This document shows positions 23,921 through 30,538 of a DNA stretch of 33,148 bases, one piece after another. The position numbers and the translations under genes were made by a program. Numbering within the stretch: the stretch's first letter is position 1; the number at the start of each line of letters is the position of its first letter. Source of the stretch: Nannocystis exedens. Its GTDB lineage: Bacteria; Myxococcota_A; Polyangia; Polyangiales; Polyangiaceae. The notes below the pieces were generated by a model, which searched no databases, had not been told where the DNA came from, and worked only from the letters and a program-made list of their open reading frames with translations. The stretch spans positions 1 through 33,148 of the forward strand of contig CAMBEV010000005.1 of NCBI GenBank assembly GCA_945865595.1, in the 5' to 3' direction.

Positions 23921-24964
23921 CGGGCTGCTGAGCAAGCGACCATCGACCGCGAGTTCGCTGAGTGCCCGCTCGGCTTCGCGCAGAAACAGGTACTGCCTCA
24001 GCGTGTACCAGCGGCGCTCGTCGGGATCGAGGCGACCGTCGTGTAGTGCTGCGAGCACCTCGCGGATGCCGTCGTCGATCGTGACCGTTGTCTCGTAACC
24101 GAGGACGCGACGAATCTTCTCGAAGTTCACGTTGTAGTCGCGCAGGTCGGGGTCGGTCAGCGCGTGCACGACTTCGGTGCCAGGGATTGCATCCCGGACT
24201 CGGAAGGCGAGGTTCAAGATTTGCACGTTGCTCCCGTCAGAACCCACATTGAACACTTCGCCGGTTACCTTTTCGCTCGGTGCGGTGATCGCCGCGATGA
24301 AGGCGCGCGCGACATCTTGGACGTGCACAAATGGGCGCCACTGGCGACCGCCGCCGTCGACCATGATGCGGCGACCGACATAGGCGTTCTTCGTCATGAC
24401 GTTGATTGCGAGGTCGAAGCGCATGCGCGGCGAGAGGCCGAATACGGTGGCGAGGCGAACCGCGCACGATTCAAATTCGCCGCGCGAGTCGATGGCAAGC
24501 TTCTTGACGAAGTCTTCCACCTCGACCTTGGCGCGTGCGTAGAGCGAAACTGGGTGGCGGTTCGAGGTCTCGACGAGCCCGAGGCCCTCGCCGTGGCCGT
24601 AGACGGAGCACGACGACGAGTAGACATACCGCCGAACGCCGGCTTCGCGTGCGAGCACCGCAAGTCGCTTGCCGCCATCGATGTTGACGCTCTTGGTGAG
24701 GTCGGCTTCGAGGTCGCAAGCGGGGTCGTTCGAGATGCCCGACACATCGATGACCGCTTCGACTCCGGAAAGCACGCTCGGCGAGAACGAACGAATGTAG
24801 CCTTTGACGAGCCGGAGCTTGGTCCCGTATTCGCGCTCCGCAACGGAGAGTGTCGGACCGAAGTAAAAGCGATCAAGTACAGTTACACTATGCCCCTCTT
24901 TTAGGAGCATGGGCGTCAAAACCGAACCGATATAACCTGCTCCGCCAGCGACCAGAACGTGCAT
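23912..24964 (-). CDS. NAD-dependent sugar epimerase/dehydratase (extended SDR)
   Basis: 350 residues from the ATG at 24964, with AGG seven bases upstream. The Rossmann motif VLVAGGAGYIGS lies at 3-14. SSSCSVYGHG and the catalytic YARAK (Tyr142, Lys146) follow. Then come RLATVFGLSPRMRFDLAIN and the nucleotide-sugar contacting GRQWRPFVHVQDVARA. This is the usual length and layout of UDP-glucose epimerase-like enzymes. It is the first gene of the five-gene operon and likely epimerises, oxidises or dehydrates the nucleotide sugar that the next gene aminates. The upstream region is shared with the divergent higBA locus. Confidence 0.93.
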   Translation of the reverse strand: MHVLVAGGAGYIGSVLTPMLLKEGHSVTVLDRFYFGPTLSVAEREYGTKLRLVKGYIRSFSPSVLSGVEAVIDVSGISNDPACDLEADLTKSVNIDGGKRLAVLAREAGVRRYVYSSSCSVYGHGEGLGLVETSNRHPVSLYARAKVEVEDFVKKLAIDSRGEFESCAVRLATVFGLSPRMRFDLAINVMTKNAYVGRRIMVDGGGRQWRPFVHVQDVARAFIAAITAPSEKVTGEVFNVGSDGSNVQILNLAFRVRDAIPGTEVVHALTDPDLRDYNVNFEKIRRVLGYETTVTIDDGIREVLAALHDGRLDPDERRWYTLRQYLFLREAERALSELAVDGRLLSSPLS

Positions 24965-24982
24965 CCTGCAGCCTTTCGTCGA

Positions 24983-25001
24983 CAACCGTTAGAAACGGGT
25001 G
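24983..25001. promoter_or_regulatory. Candidate operator between the sugar operon and higBA
   Basis: CAACCGTT (24983-24990) and AACGGGTG (24994-25001) flank AGA and form an inverted repeat with 7 of 8 positions paired. It lies in the short space between the divergent epimerase start (24964) and the toxin remnant. HigA antitoxins usually bind a palindrome at their own promoter, so this is a reasonable target. Binding is inferred from symmetry and position only. Confidence 0.35.
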
Positions 25002-25011
25002 CCCGCGTACC

Positions 25012-25292
25012 ATGAAACCGCGGTGCGATCGACTTCTCGGCGACGCAAAGACTGCGCGTGTATTCAGTTCTGCGACCTTGCTCCCATTTTGGGAACAATC
25101 TGGAACGGTCCCGAGGACATCAAAAAGCGGTACCCATCGGCCAGTTTCCTCGCGGGCAACCGCGTCGTCTTCAACATCAAGGGTAACGAATACCGGATCG
25201 TCGTTGCCATCAAGTTCGAGTTTTTCGCGGTCTACATCCGCTTCGTCGGAACGCACGCCGAGTACGACAAGATCGACGTGGCCGCCATCTAG
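25012..25292 (+). pseudogene. higB: HigB-family mRNA-interferase toxin, apparently frameshifted and internally deleted
   Basis: HigB toxins cut mRNA on the ribosome. The C-terminal two thirds is clear in one frame: WNGPEDIKKRYPSASF, NRVVFNIKGNEYRIVV, VYIRFVGTHAEYDKID, ending at 25292. The matching N-terminus, RVFSSATLLPFWEQ (25057-25098), is in a different frame. The roughly 18 residues normally between FWEQ and W (family pattern HPDAE...AWY) are missing. A deletion whose length is not a multiple of three near 25098 explains this. A GTG at 24999 opens the distal frame, giving 97 residues with an unrelated N-terminus, so a product is possible but probably inactive. No start codon lies directly before RVFS; ATG 25012 would add 15 residues. 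Confidence 0.7.
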
Positions 25293-25301
25293 GGAAGCCT
25301 C

Positions 25302-25703
25302 ATGAGCATCAAGCCGATCAGAACCCCCGAAGACCACGCCGCGGCGCTCAAGGAAATTGAGCGTCTCTGGGACAGGGCCGAGCCCGGCACCCGAGAGGGT
25401 GACACGTTCGAGGTGCTCACCGCTCTCGCAGATGCCTATGAGCGTGAACACTATAAAATTCCTACGCCTGACCCTATTGCGGCAATCCGCTTCCGCATCG
25501 ATCAGGAGGGGCTCACCAATACGGACTTGCTCTCCATCTTCAAGACGCGCGCTCGCGTCTCTGAAATAATGGGCAAGCGGCGGCGTTTGAACCTGCCGAT
25601 GATTCGCAAGCTTCACGAAGAGCTCGACATTCCTATCGAGTGTCTCGTGCAGGACTACAAGTTGAAGAAACCGACGGGCGGAGGCAGGGCGCGGCACCGC
25701 TGA
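25302..25703 (+). CDS. higA: HigA-family antitoxin (XRE-like helix-turn-helix)
   Basis: 133 residues starting MSIKPIRTPEDHAAALKEIE, the standard HigA opening. It continues with EGDTFEVLTALADAYEREHY and PDPIAAIRFRID. The helix-turn-helix spans about residues 65-115 (GLTNTDLLSIF, RARVSEIMGKRRRLNLPMIR, KLHEELDIP). It normally neutralises HigB and represses the operon. It is intact, 9 bases after the toxin remnant, with GGAAG ahead of its ATG. Because the toxin frame looks broken, HigA may persist only as a repressor, possibly of the divergent sugar operon. Confidence 0.93.
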   Translation: MSIKPIRTPEDHAAALKEIERLWDRAEPGTREGDTFEVLTALADAYEREHYKIPTPDPIAAIRFRIDQEGLTNTDLLSIFKTRARVSEIMGKRRRLNLPMIRKLHEELDIPIECLVQDYKLKKPTGGGRARHR

Positions 25704-25709
25704 TCATGT

Positions 25710-26054
25710 TCAGCGTGGGCCGTACACCACCACAGGGTTGCCGTTGAGCAGGACGCGGTGTTCCTGGGTGCGCGATCCCGCGCTGGTCTCGACTTCGACC
25801 TCGACGAGATAGGTGCCGGGCGCAACGTTGGGGCGCATGCGCATCGTCGCGTCAGGCCCCTGCGGATGGAACGTTGCGGTGGAGTGCCACTCGCGAGCAA
25901 CCGTGCCTACGCGAACCGTCACTTGTTCGGCGCTCGCTGCGCGATCGAGCTTGATCGTGACCTCGGTCTCGACGGGTGCCTTGCCGCGCAGCATGTACGC
26001 CGCACCTAACCCACCAGCGAGCAACGCCGCGCGCGCGAGCCACGTGCGGTTCAT
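25710..26054 (-). CDS. Small anchored periplasmic protein, unknown function
   Basis: 114 residues from the ATG at 26054, which overlaps the cytochrome gene's stop by four bases. The N-terminus WLARAALLAGGLGAAYML is a signal anchor with no clear cleavage site. The remainder is mostly beta-like (VETEVTIKLDRAASAEQVTV, GTYLVEVEVET) and resembles a single immunoglobulin-like or fibronectin-like domain. No catalytic residues are evident. As last gene of the UbiB-cytochrome operon, it may help assemble or hold its neighbours at the membrane, which is a guess. Confidence 0.7.
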   Translation of the reverse strand: MNRTWLARAALLAGGLGAAYMLRGKAPVETEVTIKLDRAASAEQVTVRVGTVAREWHSTATFHPQGPDATMRMRPNVAPGTYLVEVEVETSAGSRTQEHRVLLNGNPVVVYGPR

Positions 26055-26479
26055 CGCGGTGGGTCTTGACCTAGCGTGCGAATGTGAATGACAAGCGCCT
26101 TGACGACGGCTTCGGGCACGTCGAACTTCGGCATCTTGCCCTTGCCCGTCGTGATCGTTTTGGCAATTTGAGCATCGCTGGTCGCTTGTTGCCACGCGGC
26201 GCTTGCGAGGCTTGGCGGCCTTGTAGCGACCGCGGAAGGGCCATCGCCGAGGCCTGTCTGCCCATGACAAGTTGCACACTGTTGCTTCCACAAAAGCGCG
26301 GCGAGCGTTGCGGTCTCGGAAACGTCCGCACCGTGCGGGCTCGGCTGCACGGCTGGTTGCGCTTGCTCCGATTGGTCGTGGTCAGCAGGTGACCACTCTT
26401 TCATTCCGTTCGTTGACGGCGCGCGATCGCATGCAGCCACAGCGCAGAACGCAAACAAGGAAAGAACGTTGACATTCAT
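26051..26479 (-). CDS. Cytochrome c lipoprotein
   Basis: 142 residues from the ATG at 26479, overlapping the UbiB stop by four bases. The lipoprotein signal is VNVLSLFAFCAVAAC, with Cys17 as acylation site. After an acidic, Gln/Pro-rich linker, the class I cytochrome c domain has the heme site CATCH (68-72), GDGPSAVATRPPSL, and KMPKFD with Met116 as likely axial ligand. It should carry electrons on the periplasmic side of a membrane. Its translational coupling to a UbiB-type kinase suggests a link to quinone supply, but no oxidase or reductase genes lie beside it. Confidence 0.9.
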   Translation of the reverse strand: MNVNVLSLFAFCAVAACDRAPSTNGMKEWSPADHDQSEQAQPAVQPSPHGADVSETATLAALLWKQQCATCHGQTGLGDGPSAVATRPPSLASAAWQQATSDAQIAKTITTGKGKMPKFDVPEAVVKALVIHIRTLGQDPPR

Positions 26480-27837
26480 CCGTTTGCGGCCTCGGCCATC
26501 TTCTTCTGCATGAGCACCGGTAAGACGTACGGCATGCCGACGCTCATGGTGTCGAGCTTTGGGTCGAGCTGGGCGCACAACCAGAACATCATCACACTCG
26601 CCCGTTCGACGTAGAACCACCCCTCTGGATAAACAAATGACTTCATGAGCTCACGCAGTTCTTCGCGCTCAACCTCAGGCTTCGCGAGGCGTTCAAGATC
26701 TTCCTGCTTCGCGTCCATCAGCGCTTGCGGCGTACGATCGCGAATCTTGAGCAAGCGACTGAAGTAGGTGACGACGGTTCGCTCGAGGAGCTCTTTGTTG
26801 CCTTCGGGAGACACAAACCCCATCTGGTGAAAGCCCTTGAGCACGAGCTTCGCGTCTTCGGTCATGAGGCCTTGCAAGATGTCGAGTGCGCCGTCGATGA
26901 CTGAGCTTGCCGCCTCGCTGATCGCGCCGAAGTCGAGCACGACGATCTTCGGGCCGGGCTGCACGAGAAAATTACCGGGGTGTGGATCGGCGTGAAAGAA
27001 GTGGTCGACGAAGAGCTGCTTGTAGAAGCTCTGCACAAGACGCGTGGCGACCTGCGTGCGGTCGACGCCGATTTTCTCTAGGTCTTCGAAGCGAGTAATC
27101 TTGACGCCCTCCATGAAGGTCATCGTCAGCACGTCGCGCGTTGTGCGGTCAGCGATTACCTCGGGGAAGATGATGTCGTCTTCGAGCGCGAAGTTGTCGG
27201 CCATGCGCTTCATGCACGCGGCTTCGTGCAAGTAGTCGGTCTCGCGGCGCAAGAGGTCGACGAGCGAGCGATGCACGCTCATGAGATTGTTGACCGGAAC
27301 GAACCACGAGTACACGCGGATGACGATGCTGAGCACCTGCATGTCGACGGCGATGACGTCACGGATGCGAGGGTAAAGAATCTTGACGGCTAGCTTGTTG
27401 CCGGCGTCGTCGTAAGCGAGGTGCACCTGGCCGAGCGACGCGGCCGCGAGCGGGATTGGGTCGATGCTCTTCCACAGTTCAAGCGGGCGCTTGCCGAACT
27501 CGCGCGTGATGGTGCGCTCAATCTCGGTAAAGGGATGCGGTGGCACCTGGTCCTGAAGAGACTCGAGCTCCTTGCTGAACGCGCGCGGCAAGAAGCCGCC
27601 CATGACCGAAAGCACTTGCCCGAGCTTGATGTACACCCCGCGAAGTCGAAGCATGGCCGCGAGCAATCGCTTGGCGTTGCGGGTATCGAGTCGTGCCCGT
27701 CGGTTTTTGAGCCAAGTTGGCACTTCATCGTCGCCGCTGCTGAGGCGTTTTCGCAACAGGCGGGAGAGAAGCCACTGGCTGAAATACCCGATGAAAATCA
27801 TCAGGAAAAGCCACATTGCGCGAAGAAATCGAACCAT
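26476..27837 (-). CDS. ABC1/UbiB-family atypical kinase
   Basis: 453 residues with an N-terminal membrane helix (about 5-26). The family motifs are complete: KLGQ (71-74), the Ala-rich loop AAAS (131-134) that replaces a glycine-rich loop, the ATP-binding Lys152 in LAVKILYP, HADPHPGN (282-289) and DFGAIS (302-307). Members support ubiquinone and other isoprenoid-lipid metabolism through ATPase activity. The symbol is withheld because ABC1 paralogues have different roles. It is first of a three-gene operon with a cytochrome c. The ATG has no purine-rich ribosome site; instead an 11-bp tandem repeat starts three bases upstream. Confidence 0.92.
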   Translation of the reverse strand: MVRFLRAMWLFLMIFIGYFSQWLLSRLLRKRLSSGDDEVPTWLKNRRARLDTRNAKRLLAAMLRLRGVYIKLGQVLSVMGGFLPRAFSKELESLQDQVPPHPFTEIERTITREFGKRPLELWKSIDPIPLAAASLGQVHLAYDDAGNKLAVKILYPRIRDVIAVDMQVLSIVIRVYSWFVPVNNLMSVHRSLVDLLRRETDYLHEAACMKRMADNFALEDDIIFPEVIADRTTRDVLTMTFMEGVKITRFEDLEKIGVDRTQVATRLVQSFYKQLFVDHFFHADPHPGNFLVQPGPKIVVLDFGAISEAASSVIDGALDILQGLMTEDAKLVLKGFHQMGFVSPEGNKELLERTVVTYFSRLLKIRDRTPQALMDAKQEDLERLAKPEVEREELRELMKSFVYPEGWFYVERASVMMFWLCAQLDPKLDTMSVGMPYVLPVLMQKKMAEAANG

Positions 27838-27839
27838 TG

Positions 27840-27872
27840 GCGGGTGAGTCGCGGGTGAGTCGGGGGTGAGTC
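27840..27872. repeat. 11-bp tandem repeat at the UbiB leader
   Basis: GCGGGTGAGTC occurs at 27840-27850 and 27851-27861, and GGGGGTGAGTC at 27862-27872. On the minus strand this puts a GACTCACCCGC array directly before the UbiB start codon, where a ribosome site would be expected. Copy-number change could alter expression. Confidence 0.8.
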
Positions 27873-27950
27873 GGGGAGGGAAGGCGAACGAAAGGAAGGT
27901 TGGTGTGGTTTGTGCTCATTCAACCACGGGTCAGGCGGCGAATGCGGCTC

Positions 27951-27970
27951 AGGTCACGCGCATCTGACCG
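27951..27970. promoter_or_regulatory. Palindrome upstream of the beta-barrel gene
   Basis: AGGTCA and TGACCG flank CGCGCATC, so GGTCA (27952-27956) pairs with TGACC (27965-27969). It lies about 25 bases before the ATG at 27995 and just before TGTGAATAAT, which could serve as a -10. It could be an operator; nothing beyond symmetry and position supports this. Confidence 0.3.
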
Positions 27971-27994
27971 TTTGTGAATAATCGGAGGTTGCGT

Positions 27995-28894
27995 ATGTCC
28001 AGCAGCTCTCGACGTAGGTCGATTTTCGGTAGTTTTGCTCTTTTTGGTTCCCTGTTCGCCTCCTCGCCTGCGTGGGCCGAGGAAAGTGCAGCGCCCGCAC
28101 CGGTTCCACCGCCACCCGGTGTGGTCGAGGTTGAGCCGGCTGCCCCGGCACCGGCCCCCCCTGCGGCTGAGCCAGAAGAGCCGCTCAGTGCGCCCGCGCC
28201 GCGACTTGCGCCGGCCCGCGTCACTTCGGTTCCCGCCGAAGCCTCTCCGTTGGCCGAGCCGATGGTCGCTCCGGGCAAAACAGAACCCGTAAAGTTACAA
28301 TTTGTGCCGGGACCGACGCCGGGACCGACGAAAGATACGCCTCTGGAGCAGCCCAAGAAGGGCGGCGAGAACGGACTGCTAGGGCCCGTACGGATCGGCC
28401 CGATGCTCGGCGCAGGTTTTCCGGGCTTCATGACCGTTGGGGCGAACGCGCGAATCGCGAAATTGATCGGCCTCGGTGTCAATTACGGCTACTCGCCCGA
28501 AGTGACCGTGAGCTCGATGTCGGTTTCGGCTTGGAACATGGAAGGCTACGCGCGCCTCTACCCATTCAAGAGCCCGTTCTTTATCGGCGCGGGTGTCGGA
28601 ACGCAAAAGCTCAGCGGCAAGACGAGCCAGAGCGGAGGCACTGCAGCGGGCAGCGTCACCACGACCTATGTCGCCCCGACACTCGGCTTCATGTGGACCT
28701 GGGACTTTGGCCTCGCGGTCGGCTTTGACGTTGGGGTGCAAATTCCAGTGTCCAACACGCGCCAGTACGACGCGACGTTTGCGGGCATCGCGGTGCCTGA
28801 CAGCGAGCTGAAAGATCTCGACGACACACTCAAGAAGATCGGCACGACTCCGATTCCAGTCGTGAACGCGCTTCGTGTCGGGTTCTTGTTTTAG
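27995..28894 (+). CDS. Outer-membrane beta-barrel protein with Pro/Ala-rich linker
   Basis: 299 residues from the ATG at 27995, chosen for the GGAGG six bases upstream; GTG 27974 is less likely. A signal peptide ends SPAWA|EES. Residues about 30-110 are a Pro/Ala/Glu-rich linker that ends in a short PGPTPGPT repeat. The C-terminal 180 residues alternate polar and hydrophobic positions with many Gly and aromatics (GFPGFMTVGANARI, GLGVNYGYSPEV, FFIGAGVGTQKL, VGFDVGVQIPVS). They end VGFLF with a terminal Phe, as expected for BAM-inserted eight-strand barrels. The linker may cross the periplasm or bind peptidoglycan. No specific function is known. Confidence 0.82.
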   Translation: MSSSSRRRSIFGSFALFGSLFASSPAWAEESAAPAPVPPPPGVVEVEPAAPAPAPPAAEPEEPLSAPAPRLAPARVTSVPAEASPLAEPMVAPGKTEPVKLQFVPGPTPGPTKDTPLEQPKKGGENGLLGPVRIGPMLGAGFPGFMTVGANARIAKLIGLGVNYGYSPEVTVSSMSVSAWNMEGYARLYPFKSPFFIGAGVGTQKLSGKTSQSGGTAAGSVTTTYVAPTLGFMWTWDFGLAVGFDVGVQIPVSNTRQYDATFAGIAVPDSELKDLDDTLKKIGTTPIPVVNALRVGFLF

Positions 28895-28903
28895 CGACGC
28901 CCA

Positions 28904-30538
28904 TCAGAGAGTTCCGTCGTCGGGTAGACCCGTTGTGTCGAACGACCAGAACTGTCCGTGGTGCGAGATCACGCGCACCGCCTCCGCGTCTTGGCCGAAT
29001 AGCCTCGCACGCACCTCGCGCTCGGTGGGCGCAAAGGCAGGTGCCTTGACTATCAAGAGGGGGAACCTTCGCGCATACTTGCAGCGCGGGTTGTAATTTT
29101 CGGGCGAAAACTCCCAGCCGGTTGCGGGCCAGGCGGGCTCAACGCCTTTGCGAAATCGTACGGGCACCGAAAGGTAACGGGCGAACGAGTACGACCAATC
29201 CCCGTGTTTGCGCGCTGCATAGTACGCTTGGAGGTGCGTGAGGGTGCTTGCCCGGAACCCGCGCGTTTCGAAGTCATACACGACGGCGGCGACCGCGCGT
29301 CGTTCTGGCATGTCGTCGATAACGAGCGAGGCGTCGCGGGTGTCGATTGCAAATAGCGTCGAATGCCAAGTGAGGCTCAGCCCACAGGTGAGCGCGATGC
29401 CGAGCGAGAGGCGCGAGAAGAACGTCTCTGCCTTGCCGACCAACGGAGGCAGCAGCAGGACGAAGCCAAGCATCGCCGTTTGCGCGAGCCGCTGGAAGAT
29501 GAGGTGTGTTCCTTGAAGGACGACGGGCGTTGCCAGGTACGCACCAAGGCCCATCACAAACGGAAGTAGTAAAGAATGCGGACCCTGTGGGTTCTTTGAC
29601 GGGAGACGCCGCGCAACCGCTAAGGCGATGATTGCGACGCCTACGACGAGTGCGCCCCAAAGCAAAATTTGGTCGGCGTAGTCGTCGTGCAGGCCGGTCG
29701 CATAGGAACCGAAGAGCTCGAGCTTTTCCGCAAGGGGAGGCGCCGTGCCCTCGAGCGACGGGTCCTTGTACATCGTTGGGTTCCACCCATACTGGAGGCG
29801 GTAAACCTGAACGCAGAACGCGCACCCTACGAGGAGTGGGCCGAGGGAGGCCACCATGCGGCCGAGAGCAAAGAGCGCGCGCTGCTTCGTCGTTCGCCCT
29901 TCTTGCCTTGATGCCCACCACGCCACCTCGGGCACGATCGCTGCGGCCATGGCGCAAAGGACGAGCATCGCGAGCACGTGTGCGTAGGCGCAGAGGACTC
30001 CCATTGCCGCGATACCGATGGCTGTAGTGACGCGTGGTCGCAGTGTCGCGCGCGCGATCAAGACAAGAGTGCTCACCGCGATGGCAGTGGCCACCGCGTA
30101 GTTGACGAAGCCCCACTTCACCGAGAACGAGAAGATCACCGGGACGAAGAGGCCAGCATACGAAGGCGGCTTGCCAAGGGTGCGCAAGAGCGCGAGCACC
30201 GATGCCCCCAGCCCCACGAGCGATGTTGCCACGACCAGTCGGCCTGCGAGCTCGATCGGCATGATGCGGCTCATGTTCGCGACGGCCACATGAAAGAGCC
30301 CGTTGTAAGTAAAGTAACTTAACTGATGGGTCTGGTGCTCAATCGCGCTCGGATCGCGGAGACGCGCGGCGACATCTGCGAGTGCGAGATGCTGGGGGTA
30401 GTCAACGCACGGAAGCAGTCTGGGGATGAGTACCGACGCGGCAACCAGCGCGAGCGCAGTCCAAAAGACGACTGTGCGAGAGCGGGTTTCGAGCGTCAGC
30501 AGATCGCGAAGCCTGAGAGGCGGAACGCCGATCCTCAT
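28904..30538 (-). CDS. Polytopic membrane protein, possible GT-C glycosyltransferase
   Basis: 544 residues from the ATG at 30538, overlapping the stop of the upstream lipoprotein gene by four bases. About ten hydrophobic helices are visible, starting TVVFWTALALVAASVLIPRLL. An early loop, CVDYPQHLALADVAARL, holds an Asp-Tyr and His as in GT-C proteins. A soluble C-terminal region of about 120 residues follows the last helix. I do not recognise a named family, and a lipid-linked-sugar transferase is the most plausible role. Translational coupling to the lipoprotein suggests they act together in the envelope. Confidence 0.72.
   Translation of the reverse strand: MRIGVPPLRLRDLLTLETRSRTVVFWTALALVAASVLIPRLLPCVDYPQHLALADVAARLRDPSAIEHQTHQLSYFTYNGLFHVAVANMSRIMPIELAGRLVVATSLVGLGASVLALLRTLGKPPSYAGLFVPVIFSFSVKWGFVNYAVATAIAVSTLVLIARATLRPRVTTAIGIAAMGVLCAYAHVLAMLVLCAMAAAIVPEVAWWASRQEGRTTKQRALFALGRMVASLGPLLVGCAFCVQVYRLQYGWNPTMYKDPSLEGTAPPLAEKLELFGSYATGLHDDYADQILLWGALVVGVAIIALAVARRLPSKNPQGPHSLLLPFVMGLGAYLATPVVLQGTHLIFQRLAQTAMLGFVLLLPPLVGKAETFFSRLSLGIALTCGLSLTWHSTLFAIDTRDASLVIDDMPERRAVAAVVYDFETRGFRASTLTHLQAYYAARKHGDWSYSFARYLSVPVRFRKGVEPAWPATGWEFSPENYNPRCKYARRFPLLIVKAPAFAPTEREVRARLFGQDAEAVRVISHHGQFWSFDTTGLPDDGTL

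Noticed and set aside
24164-24904. 246-residue plus-strand frame
   Set aside because: It is antisense to the epimerase, whose Rossmann and YxxxK motifs are intact.
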